Assembly: GCF_020497125.1 (NCBI RefSeq)
Contig: NC_059077.1
Coordinates: forward strand, 28,781,340 to 28,845,339
Length of the DNA stretch: 64,000 nucleotides
Direction of reading: 5' to 3'
Source of the DNA: Mauremys mutica
Lineage: Eukaryota; Chordata; Testudines; Geoemydidae
The notes under the pieces: model-generated
The model's input: the letters and a program-made list of their open reading frames with translations, nothing else
The model's database searches: none
Told to the model about the DNA's origin: nothing
Shown here: positions 1 to 11,190 of the stretch, piece by piece
How the letters are laid out: every line of letters starts with the position of its first letter
Position numbering within the stretch: position 1 is the first letter of the stretch
Position numbers and translations under genes: made by a program

Positions 1-2599
1 GGTACCTCCACCTGAGGCAGCAATCTTCACACCATGAGTACAGGCTTTATTTCCCTCAGGAAACTTAACAATGAAATCCAGAGTAACTGATTTATACTAA
101 TGGAATCAGTGCTTACAGTCTGAGGAGCCAATAAAACATACAGTAGTAGCCAGTAAAAACACAAAAGGTGGGCAGCCCACCCTGAGTGGCTTTATTTTCA
201 CTAAAAAGGGGGTAAAACAAATCTGCATTTAAAATATTGGCTAGATCTCTCTCACAAAGGCTAATAGTATAAAAAAATTCTACATTTCAGCTTTTTCTCA
301 CACACCCACTAAATGTCATCCTGCTTATTTCCCCCTCCCTCCCCCCCCAACATGTTACGAGTTAGCTAAGAATGCCGAGTACTTGGTGGCAAATTCATTT
401 TTAAATGCAGAAGCGCTGGCAGGCTTGCAGACACTGGAGCCCTTAGGTGACTCTGATGGGGTAGGAGAGGCATACAGAGCAGCAAGAGTGGTTGGTGATC
501 TCTCAGGCGCCCTTTAGTCTGTGTCTAACAGTGGAGTGGTAGAGCCTGCTCTAAACTGTGGCAAAAGGTTTCCTTCTCAAGGACTTCTAGTCCTGAGGAG
601 GGAAGGATCAGGCAGTCCCCTCTGTTAAGATTAGCTCTCTGGACTGGCATGTTCCTAAAAGTCCTCGTAAGGTCTTCTTTCTGTTGTCTGTGGCAGAGAC
701 TGTAACTTGCAAAGGATATGCTGAGAGCTCTGCCTGAGCCCTCTAGTACCTTTGCAGCTCACCATTGGACTCTCCCAAATGACAGAGCTGCATCATTTAG
801 TCTTTTACACCCCATGCCCTTGGGTGTAAAAGCATCTAGCTTCTGATTTGTTTAGAACATTCCTGGTGACTGCCCAGCCCACACTAGCTACTTTCTGAAG
901 AGATGGGCTTTTGTTGCCATTGTAGCTCCAGTCATAAGACTTTGGAGGCCAGGTTTTTTAACCTGTAGTTACCATTGCAAGTTGGACTATATTTTTCACA
1001 TCTGTATTTACATCAACTCCTCTAGCTCTACAGGTAAAGGCTGTTGGAACTCAAAACAAATGTTAAATTCCATAGAATTTACCCCAGTAGAGTATGTTAC
1101 AAAAAGGGGAAGTAATTCACAATGAAGCTAACAAACATGGAAACTTCAGTCCTTTCCTTCTTCCTTCCTCATAAGACTTAGCTTTCCAGTGCTTTCAGTA
1201 CATGTCATCTCTCCATCGCTAATTGTTTTGGAAGCTATTTTTTAATTATGGTAATTTAATATCTTAAAAATTAGTCAAGTCTCAGTTGTCATATTAAAAA
1301 AAGGTACTCTGACCGATGCTGGTTAGCCAAACTCATTCTCTAATTTCTGCATGTTTATTTTAAATACATAGTGACTTTGCTTTGGAGTCCACGTTCTAGC
1401 AATTAGTGTGTTTTTTTTTTCCCTTCAGTATTTTCCACGTTCATAGAAATGATATTGATAGTACCCGGAAGTGTTTGTAGTATATAATTTGATGGCTAAG
1501 AATACCAGTTAGTAAAATTGTTCATTAGCAATCACCTAAAATAATATACTTCCATGTAGCAGTTTAATCTACATGTAGGAAAGCTGAATGAGGCTCCTGA
1601 TGTCTTTCTTTCCCATGGCAATTCTTTTCATCCCTTATTTTCTCACCATTAGTGGAAGCTGGTTTCATTGCTGAATTGTGTTAAAGATCCTGAAGGTCCA
1701 TTAGGCATGTATCAAAAAAACCTCATTTGGGGTAATATGATGACAGTGTCCTGTTCTTCCTTTGATTTTTTCCTTTTATAGCTTCTGTGTGGGCTGGCTT
1801 CCTTTTTTCATAATGATATAAAGTATTATTGATTTCACCTTGCATGTCAGCTTTGTATGGGAAAAATATGAACGAAGCTTTGTAAAGTAACTGGATTATA
1901 TTTAAAATGAGTCAATTTCAGGAAGAGATTGCTGCAGTGGTTACCTAGTATTTTAATGAAATAAATCTGTATTTACAGTTTGTGGTAATTTAGGCCTTTC
2001 ATCACTTTGTGGAGCTCCCACAGTGTTCATTGAGTGCAGCTGCTGTCCCGCTGGTTTCAGTAGGTCTGAATGCCTCAGGACCCAAGCACTCTCTGCATCC
2101 AGATGCAGTGACACACACACACATCCGCCGTGGAAGTGTGCCAGCATGGACATACGATTGTCATCAGTTTGTTATGCCCATACTGTGCCAAGAAAAATTG
2201 CATTTGTCATATGGTCTTTTTTTGCTTCATGGCTCATGATTGATTCAGAGACACTGTTTCCTTAACTTTGCTTGTAGCCATAACATGCTCAGTGAAGAGC
2301 ATAGATTATATAACATGATGTATAGCATTTTATGACCAGGTCTTAAATTCAGAAATACAGGAGGGCTTGCAAACTTAAGTCTGCTTTAGTTATTAAAATG
2401 CATTGCTAACATCACCACTGACTTGAAATGATCTTGCAGCAGATCGCATATTAAATGTATTATTAGAATCATGTAAGAAAACTGCATGTTACTCAACCTT
2501 CCTGCTGGCTTTTCCTTTCTTGTTATTGACTGGTAGAGCTACAAAAAGTGTCATAGACTGGAAGGTTCCCAGAATCCATTAGGAGCTGAGGGAAGACAC
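1..2599. other. NNT intronic sequence, no recognised feature
   Basis: AT-rich, non-repetitive-looking DNA with no plausible exon. Short open frames here lack splice context and conserved motifs. Confidence 0.5.
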
Positions 2600-3194
2600 T
2601 TGGGGTATGTCTACACTATGAAATTAGGTCAAATTTATAGAAGTCGGTTTTTCAGAAATCATTTTTATACAGTTGTTTGTGTGTCCCCCCACAAAAAATG
2701 CTCTACGTGCGTTAAGTCGGCGGACTGCGTCCACAGTACCAAGGCTACCACTGACATCCGGAGCGTTGCGCTGTGGGTAGCTATCCCACAGTTCCTGCAG
2801 TCTCTGCCACCCATTGGAATTCTGAGTTGAGATCCAATGCCTGAATGGGGCAAAAACAGTGTTGCGGGTGATTCTGGGTACATGTCGTCCCTCCGTGAAA
2901 GCAATGGCAGACAATCATTTTGCTCCTTTTTTTTCCTGGGTTATCTGTGCAGATGCCATACCACGGCAAGCATGGAGCCCGCACAGCTGACCGTCACTGT
3001 AAGTCTCCTGGGTGCTGGCAGACGTGGGACTGCATTGCTACACAGCAGCATCTCATTGCCTTTTGGCAGCAGACTGTGCGTTATGACTGGTAGCCATCGT
3101 CGTTGTACTCTTGGGTGCTCTTTTAACCGACCTCGATGAGGTCAGTCAGGGGCGCCTGGGCAAACATGGGAGTGACTCAGCCAGGTCATTCCCA

Positions 3195-3298
3195 TCTTCT
3201 GCCGAGCACCCAGGAGATGATGATGGCAAGTAGTCCTACTGCACCGTCTTCTGCCAAGCACTCAGGAGATGATGATGGCTAGCAGTCAAACTGCACCG
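3195..3298 (+). repeat. 52-bp tandem duplication inside the Harbinger element
   Basis: Unit 1 at 3195-3246 and unit 2 at 3247-3298, each starting TCTTCTGCC and containing AGGAGATGATGATGGC. They differ at only a few positions. Confidence 0.85.
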
Positions 3299-3610
3299 TC
3301 TGCTACCACCCTAAAGATGTAAAAGATAGATGGAGTGGATCAAAACAAGAAATAGACCCGATTTGTTTTGTATTCATTTGCTTGCTTCCTCCCTCCGTGA
3401 AATCAACGGCCTGCTAAACCCAGGGTTTTGAGTTCAATCCTCGAGGGGGCCATTCTCTGTGACTGTTGTTTGTGTTTCTTCTTGATGCAAAGCCACCCCT
3501 TTTGTTGATTTTAATTCCCTATAAGCCATGTCGTCAGTCGCCCCTCCCTCCGTCAGAGCAGACAATCATTTCGCGCCTTTTTTCAGCCCAGATGCCAGAG
3601 CACTGGGATC

Positions 3611-4901
3611 ATGGAGCCCGCTGAGCTCACCACGGCAATTATGAGTGCTGTAAACACCATGCGCATTATCCTGGAGTATATGCAGAACCAGAATCTGCCA
3701 AAGCAAAACCAGGCAAGAAGGCAACGGCAGTGCGGTGATGAGAGTGATGAGGACATAGACATGGACATAGACTTCTCACAAAGTACGGACCCCAGCAATG
3801 TGCACATCCTGGTGTCAATGGGGCAGATTCATGCTGTGGAACGCTGCTTCTGGGACCGGGAAAGCACAGACTGATGGGACTGCATAGCGTTGCAGGTCTG
3901 GGATGATTCCCAGTGGCTGCGAAACTTTCGCGTGCGTTAGGGCACTTTCATGGAACTTTGTGACTTGCTTTCCCCTGCCCTGAAGCACCAGAATACCAAG
4001 ATGAGAGCAGTCCTCACAGTTGAGAAGTGAGTGGCGATAGCCCTGTGGAAGCTTGCAACGCCAGACAGCCACCGGTCAGTCAGGCATCAGTTTTGGAGTG
4101 GGCAAATCTACTGTGGGGGCTGCTGTGATCCAAGTAGCCAACACAATCAAAGAGCTGCTGATATCAAGGATAGTGACTCTGGGAAATGTACAGGTCATAG
4201 TGGATGACTTTGCTGCAATGGGATTCCCTAACTGTGGTGGGGTGATAGGTATATGGGTTCTGTCTATCTTGGTACCGGAGCACCAAGCCAGTGAGTACAT
4301 AAACCGAAAGGGGTGCTTTTCAATGCTGCTGCAAGCACAGGTGGATCACAAGGGATGTTTCACCAACATCAACGTGGGATGGCTGGGAAAGGTACATGAC
4401 GCTCGCGTCTTCAGGAACTCTGGTCTGTTTCAAAAGCTGCAGGAAGGGACTTTCTTCCCAGACCAGAAAATAACTATTGGGGATGTTGAAATGCCTATAG
4501 TTATCCTTGGGGACCCAGCCTACCCCTTAATGCCATGGCTGATGAAGCCATACACAGGCAGCCTGGACAGTAGTCAGGAGCTGTTCAACTATAGGCTGAG
4601 CAAGTGCAGAATGGTGGTAGAATGTGCATTTGGACGTTTAAAAGTGTGCTGGCGCAGTTTAATGACTCGGATAGACCTCAGCAAAATCAATATTCCCATT
4701 ATTACTGCTTGCTGTGCACTCCACAATATCTGTGAGAGTAAGGGGGAGATGTTTATGGCGGGGTGGGTGGTTGAGGCAAATTGCCTGGCTGCTGATTACG
4801 TGCAGCCAGACACCAGGGCAGTTAGAAGAGTACAGGAGGGCGCAATGCGCATCAGAGAAGCTGTGAAAACCAGTTTCATGACTGGCCAGGCTACGGTGTG
4901 A
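3611..4901 (+). pseudogene. Harbinger DDE transposase (HARBI1-like), broken
   Basis: Nuclease of the PIF/Harbinger family that cuts and joins transposon ends. The reading frame opens with ATG at 3611 (MEPAELTTAI). In that frame there are stops at 3872-3874, 3938-3940 and 4028-4030; the third looks like a decayed Arg CGA codon. An extra T near 4091 shifts the frame. From about 4092 the frame is open to the TGA at 4899-4901, covering a helix-turn-helix remnant (FGVGKSTVGAA) and the catalytic core. Counting residues from 4053, the second catalytic Asp is present at 154 (LGDPAYPL) and the Glu at 190 (VVECAFGRLK). The first catalytic Asp, expected after GGVI, is replaced by Gly at 66 (codon 4248-4250). 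The triad is therefore incomplete. The TTG at 4053 is not a real start. The protein cannot be active as it stands. Confidence 0.9.
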
Positions 4902-5174
4902 AAGTTCTGTTTCATTCTCCTTAATGACCCCCTCCCCTTGGTTCACTCTACTTCCCTGTAAGCTAGCCACCCTCCCCCTCCCCCCTTCGATCACCGCTTG
5001 CAGAGGCAGTGAAGTCATTGTTTCTTCACATTCATGCATTCTTTATTAATTCATCACACAATAGGGGGATAACTGCCAAAGTAGCCCGGGAGGGGTGGGG
5101 GAGGAGGGAAGCACCAGATGGGGTGGGGGAGGAGGGAAGGACAAGGCCACACTGCACTTTAAAACTTAAAAATG

Positions 5175-7017
5175 TTAAAACGTATTGAAGGCCAGCTTTC
5201 TGTTGCTTGGGCAATCCTCTGGGGTGGAGTGGCTGGGTGGCCAGAGGGGCCCCCCCCGTTCTTGGGCGTCTGGGTGAGGAGGCTATGGAACTTGGGGAGG
5301 AGGGCTGTTGGTTACACAGGGGCTGTAGTGGCGGTCTGTGCTCCTGCTGCCTTTCCTGCGTCTCAGCCATATGCTGGGGCTCAATCCTGTTTGATCTTCC
5401 AGCAGCCTGAGCATCGACTCTTGCCTTCTGTCAGCAAGCTGATGCCACCTATCATCTTCAGCCCGCCACTTACTCTCTTCAGCCCACCACCTCTCCTCGC
5501 GTTCATATTGCTCTTTCCTGCACTCTGACATTGTCTGCCTCCCCTGCATTCTGCTGTGCTCTTTCAGTGTGGGAGGACAGCAGGAGCTCAGAGAACATTT
5601 CATCCCGAGTGTGGTTTTTTTTTGCCTTCTAATCTTCGAAGGAGAAACATTTGTAGCTGGTGGAGGAAAAGGGGGAGTGGTAGTTAAAAGACACATTTTA
5701 GAGAAAAATGGGTACACTTTCACGTTGAACTTTGCTGTTCACATTATACAGCACGTGCTTTCGTTACAAGGTCGCATTTTGCCTCTTGTATTGCGGGCCT
5801 GCCGGTTTAGTGTGAGAGATCACTCACGCTTCATCCCTCTCTCCACCGCGTGGCTAACAGTGGGGAACATTTTTGTTCAGCCACAGCCAAACAGCTGAGT
5901 AGGAACTGGCACCTCTGAATGTCCCCTTAATAAAAGTATCAGAGGGGTAGCTGTGTTAGTCTGTTAGGCATGCATCCGACGAAGTGGGTATTCACCCACA
6001 AAAGCTCATGCTCCAATATGTCTGTTAGTCTATAAGGTGCCACAGGACTCTTTGCTCCCTTAATAAAAGCACCCTATTTCAACCAGGTGACCATGAATGA
6101 TGTCACTCTCCTGAGGATAACACAGCAAGATAAAGAACGGATGGTGTTTGAATGCCAGCAAACACCGGGACCATACGCTGCCATGCTTTGTTATGTAATG
6201 ATTCCCGACTACATGCTACTGGCCTGGAGTGGTACAATGTCCTACCATGGCGGACGGAATAAGGCTGCCCTCCCCAGAAACCTTTTTGCAAAGGTTTTGG
6301 GAGTACATCCAGGAGAGCTTTAAGGAGATGTCTCTGGAGGATGTCCTCTCCATCCCCATACACGTTAACAGACTTTTCCAGTAGCTGTACTGGCTGTGAA
6401 TGCCAGGGCAAATTTAATCATTAAACACGCTTGCTTTTAAGCCATGTGTAATATTTACAAAGGTACACTCACCAGAGATCCCTTCTCTGCCTTCAGGGTC
6501 CAGGAGCCCGCCTTGGGTGGGTTCGGGGGTTACTGGCTCCAGGTCCAGGGTGAGAAACATATCTTGGCTGTTGGGGAAACCGGTTTCTCTGCTTCCTTGC
6601 TGTGAGCTATCTTCAATCTCTTCATCATCTTCCTCGTCCCCAAAACCTGCTTCCGTGTTGCTTGATTCTCCATTGAGTCAAAGCACAGGGTTGGGGTAAT
6701 GGTGGCTGCATCCCCTAGCGTGGCATACAGCTCATCATAGAAGCGGCATGTTTGGGGCTCTGATCCAGAGCGGCCGTTTGCCTCTCTGGTTTTTTGGTAG
6801 GCTTGCCTTAGCTCCTTAATTTTCACATGGCACTGCTGTGTGTCCCTGTTAGGGCCTCTGTCCTTCATGCCCTTTTGAGACTTTCTAATGTTTTGGCATT
6901 TCGTTTGCTGGAACGGAGTTCAGCTAGCACGGATTCGTCTGCCCATATGGCGAGCAGATCCTGTACGTCCTGTTTGGTCCATGCTGGAGCTCTTTTGCGA
7001 TCCTGAGACTCCATCAT
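5175..7017 (-). pseudogene. Harbinger-encoded Myb/SANT DNA-binding protein, broken, two exons
   Basis: Partner protein of Harbinger transposase; in this superfamily it binds transposon ends and brings the transposase to the nucleus. Read on the minus strand, ATG at 7017-7015 opens a SANT/Myb-like domain with the tryptophan-rich start KRAPAWTKQDVQDLLAIWAD. A 1-bp insertion near 6870 shifts the frame, which resumes as KELRQAYQKTREANGRSGSE and RFYDELYATLG. A second shift near 6670 moves an acidic linker into another frame. A good donor (TCTG/GTGAGT) lies near 6474 and an acceptor at 5657-5658. Exon 2 carries an Arg/Glu-rich coiled-coil-like stretch (REERWWAEESKWRAEDDRW) and ends at 5177-5175. 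An AATAAA for this strand is at 5047-5042. It converges on the transposase gene. Confidence 0.82.
5937..6056 (+). mobile_element. Penelope-type tail repeat with internal inversion, 13-bp target duplication
   Basis: Flanked by a perfect 13-bp duplication CCCTTAATAAAAG at 5924-5936 and 6057-6069. The first 27 bases (starting TATCAGAGGGGTAGC) match the start of the copy at 16625 in the same orientation. The rest is the reverse complement of that copy's body, so this copy is inverted relative to its own head. It contains a degenerate hammerhead-like core (5976-6011). The family is one of the abundant turtle repeats whose tail resembles Penelope-like element 3' ends; that assignment is an inference. 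Confidence 0.8.
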
Positions 7018-7378
7018 GGTCACCTCTGCTGATGAGATGCCATGCTGGCAAACAGGAAATGAGATTCAAAAGTTCGCGGGCCTTTTCCTGTCTACCTGGC
7101 CAGTGCATCTGAGTTGAGAGCGCTGTCCAGAGCGATCACAGTGGAGCACTCTGGGATAGCTCCCGGAGGCCAATACCGTCAAATTGTGTCCAGACTACCC
7201 CAAATTCGACCCAGCAAGGCCGATTTCAGCACTCATCCCCTTGTCGGAGGTGGAGTAAAGAAATCTATTTAAAGAGCCCTTTAAGTTGAAAAAAAGGGCT
7301 TCATCATGTGGACGGGTCCAGACTTAAATCGAGGTAACACTGCTAAATTCGACCTAAAATCGTAGTGTAGACCAAGAC

Positions 7379-8411
7379 TTGGTCTTCAAGCAGTTTTATT
7401 CTCTATTACTGCCTTTGTAGTACTACAGAGCTGTCATTGAAGGCTCTCCATTTACCATATATCTTGAATACAGTGCATGTAAGGGCTTGATTCTGAATTA
7501 TCTTAATGCACTTCAGAAATGGATCAAACTAATTCAGAATAAGGCACCCTTAATCTACAGCAAAAGCATCCACATAGGGAGTTAATCAGGAATAGCTAGT
7601 CCACTTTAAATTCATACCCTACCTTAATCTGAATTAAATTCAGTGTAGGCAAGTCCTAAACATCCATTCATAGAATTTTAATCTCTTAAATGATATATTA
7701 TATGGTGTATTTAAAATAAAGAAATGCTCAAATACATAGCATATTGAACACTGTTCACAGACATTCTAGATTCATTATATTTTGGCCATGATATCAGTTG
7801 TATGACTTTATAGCCATTCTTATAGAATGTGTGTATTTAAAATTTCTGCACAAGGTGCAGTAGTAACCAATTACAATAGGTTAAGGAAGTTGCATGCAAG
7901 TGCTGAAACCGCACACACTTAATTTTAAATCTATTGACTAACGCCACAGGCATGTGGGTTCTTGACTTTTTAGCTGCCATAATCAGTGGAATATGCAGTT
8001 GTGAGAGAAAATCTAGATTACTGTCTGAATATTTTTCTCAAACTTCAATCACTAGATGGCTGGTCTTGACTAATTTTTATAGGTTAATATATTGGAAGGA
8101 CTTATGTGCTAGTGTCTCATGATCTTGGGACACAAGGCAAAGCTCCTATCTTCTTTCCTAGGCATTTGAAAATGGGGGAAATTGTAAGGTAGGTGGACTT
8201 GAGTTTTTAAATTTACCTAGGTTACGGGTGTTGGGATGTAGTCAAATTGTATTGCTGCCTGTAGGATACTAGGTATTGCATTTTAATTATGCCAAGGGTT
8301 TCTGGAGCATATGGATGGATGCCATCTTTAACTTTTCTTTATATTTAAATAAATAAAACTAATTCGTTTGAATTCTTACATTATTCTTTCAAATTACATG
8401 ATTTTTTCCTT
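7379..8411. other. NNT intronic sequence, no recognised feature
   Basis: AT-rich. Nothing coding or clearly repetitive was seen. Confidence 0.45.
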
Positions 8412-8700
8412 AGAGTCATAGCGTTTAAGATCAGAAGGGACCCCAGATCTTCTACTCTGATCTCCTGTATATCACAGGCCACAAACACCAGCCAGAGACT
8501 GCACACCAGACCCAACAACAGAAATTAGATCCCAGTGTGGTCTCATGTGGTCTGTAATACTGTTGTGCGCCACAGGGAAAGAATCAGAGGGACCAAGTTG
8601 CATCAGTGCTTGAGGCCCTTGCAATGCCCAGGAATTGATTAGGTGAGATATAACCAGAAAATCCTGGCAACAAATGACCCACGTCCCATGTTGCAGGGGA
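8412..8700 (-). mobile_element. CR1-type LINE 3' fragment, diverged
   Basis: The block starting AGAGTCATAGCGTTTAAGAT followed by AGAAGGGACC and later CTCCTGTATATCACAGGCCA is the familiar 3' end of a CR1-group LINE read on the opposite strand. It is diverged and its inner limit is uncertain. A T-rich run follows at about 8736-8752. Confidence 0.5.
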
Positions 8701-9590
8701 AGGTCTTAGTTTCCTAGAAGAAAAACTGGAAGTGGTTTTTTTTTTTTTTTTGGACTGAAAGCTCATTTTGTAAAAATGGACAATTTAAAATCTTTTCCAA
8801 TCAGGCCTTATGTTTTTCGTAACTCAGATTTTTGTGAGCAATAAACAAGTGCTAGAGTATCTGCATGACCTTTGTACTTAAATTGTCATTCATGTTATCT
8901 CTCCATGAAACTAGAGTGTGTTTTTTAAGAGAATTGGCAGATGTGTATGTGCTTGGAACAGAGAGGCTGCACGTTTGGGACAGAGGGCATAGAAAGTTAA
9001 GAGGGGAGAAATTGGGTTCTGTTGAGCAAGCTATCCTGTGTGTGAATAACTTCTACAGATGTTCAGAAATTTAAAAAAATTGTTGAGCAAGCTAAAATAG
9101 GCACCAAGCAGATGTAACTTACTTAGAGCACCCTATGTCTCATCAACTTTGGCATAGTTACAGAAATCCTATTTTTACATGGATGAAGTGCTCTGGGAGG
9201 AAGATGGTTGGACACTGACTCCTGTGTGTTGCGTTTAACGTTCATGCATTATGCATTCTTTCAGTGCAAACACCAGAGTCACATGACAATGAAATGATCT
9301 TGAACCACTTCTGCAATGGATTAAATATAAATAAGCTTATTCAGGATTGAGGAAAATAGTATTGTTTTCTTGTCTGTTGTGAGTAAAAAGATTGACTACG
9401 TTTACCGCAAATAGTAAATCCCACTCTGTAGTTCTTCAGTCCTCAGTAAGCATTAAAAATAGAATACTACTGCATCTGTAATAACATCCTAGGCAACTGA
9501 GTTTAAATTCAACACAGATAAAATTGCACAAATCATTAAAGCTCTTTTATCAGTATTGAAAACTTATCCCAGGATTCCTGACATAGTCTG

Positions 9591-9625
<35 letters not shown>

Positions 9626-11187
9626 AAATGCACTAGCACTGGTAGTGTCTAGTTTTGTAGTTTGGGAAGGGTTTGTTCGTGATGGGGTGTGTACTGTAGG
9701 GGAATGTTTAACATGTGACAGTCTAGATGTATTTATAGGCTCACATGGCATCTTCAGAATTTGCAGAATCTAAGCTTTCATTTTAAAAAAAGAAAGTTTC
9801 TAGCCAATAGGGCTGCAAAGAAGACAGTCCAAATGTGAGCTGATTGTAACAGACGCAGTACTGTCGTCCTGGGTCGGCAGAGAGTCTGAAACAGTAACCC
9901 TTTATTCATGTCACTGAGGTGGTAAGACTTGGGAGGGCATTGTACTGTAAATACTGGGCCATCTCTACAAGTGGGTTTGACTTCTTCAGCCTAGTGTGCA
10001 CCCTCATCCCACTGCTTAATTTTACATATATATGCAGAGAATATATAGACAAAGGCCTTTTGTGCAATGGAAGACATCTGCATGTGTAAACAATTCTACC
10101 AATCAATTTTCATGAATCCAAATGCTTCTGACTTGCCCACGGAGACTAGCTTTTTCTAGAAGAAACCCATATAAAGAGCTGGATTTCAAACCAGCTCCCC
10201 ACTTTATTTTATTTTTTGGTATAGTTTTGCACCTAAAATGTATTCATGTATTTTTTTCCCCAATAACTCACATGGGTTCAAAGTTTGGGCCCAAGATTAT
10301 TCCTCTGAAACTAGAGACTTAGTTTGAAAAAGGGCCCAGAATTGTATAATCTGATTTATTTGAGGTCTAAAAAGAGAACCTGTGTTTCAGTACAGCACTG
10401 AGCCAACCCCTCTGATAAACTAGAGCATGGTCATGAATTTTAGTTCTTTGGACTGAACTTGTAGCCAACACACTTTGCCTGACATATATAAGTTCAACAT
10501 GAGGAGATGCAAACATTTTCATGATATAAGGTCCTTTAGTGTTTGACTGAAAAATAAGAAATTTTAAAAACATTTTCCTTCATTTTTTTTCATTAGAGGA
10601 GAAAATCTGATGTTCTTGCAGCACTAACATTAGAGACACTTGAAAGAGAATACTTCTTAAGCAATTAAAGATTATTAATCATTCTCCATATTTTCAATTT
10701 TCAATTTATTCCATAAAGTTTGTATCTTGTTGTATTTTTAGGTATTTCCAGAGTGGAATGAATAAGTAGGGGGGGGAAAAGGGATTTGTTTTAAAACTTG
10801 TTGTGGGAGAGTACATTTGGCAAATATATTATGCCTTTAAAAAAGCTTGTCGTTTTCAAGAACTGCTGTTGTAATGCGCAATGAATAGGACATGTCGCAC
10901 CCATTGCATGTGATGGTGGTGAAATCAAGAGGTTATCATAAACCGGAGGGGATTTCAAGTTGAGTGCAAATTCTTCAAGGTTATACGATGTTTAGATGGG
11001 GCATTTTTAAAAGTGTCCTCTCTTTTTTTTTCCTGGTGTTTCTAGTGTAATCTCTTCTGTGTTTATGAGAAACTTGGTCTGCTCTTGCTTCTTCTCAGCG
11101 TTGCCATGCTCACCTGAATGGCTGGTAGGATCTTCCTTTTTGAGATGAGTGGATAATTTCACAAACTATCTGTGTAAATGTTGCCTG
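8701..11187. other. NNT intronic sequence with a TG microsatellite
   Basis: AT-rich and otherwise featureless. The only clear structure is the dinucleotide repeat at 9594-9623. Confidence 0.45.
9594..9623 (+). repeat. (GT)n microsatellite, about 15 units
   Basis: Uninterrupted GT dinucleotides over 30 bases. Confidence 0.97.
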
Positions 11188-11190
11188 TAT

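Larger units (their letters stand above)
2603..7378 (+). mobile_element. PIF/Harbinger DNA transposon, two-gene, inactivated
   Basis: A 4.8 kb element flanked by TTG at 2600-2602 and 7379-7381, which is the 3-bp target duplication length expected for Harbinger. The left end reads GGGTATGTCTACACTATG. The reverse complement of the right end reads GTCTTGGTCTACACTACG, followed by a further matching TTAGGTCRAATTTA stretch. Inside are a + strand DDE transposase (3611-4901) and a - strand Myb/SANT protein (7017-5175) that converge tail to tail, the standard Harbinger layout. Both genes are broken. A Penelope-type repeat is inserted at 5937-6056 with its own target duplication. A short fragment like a tRNA-SINE B-box region appears near 3410-3446. 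Confidence 0.9.
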
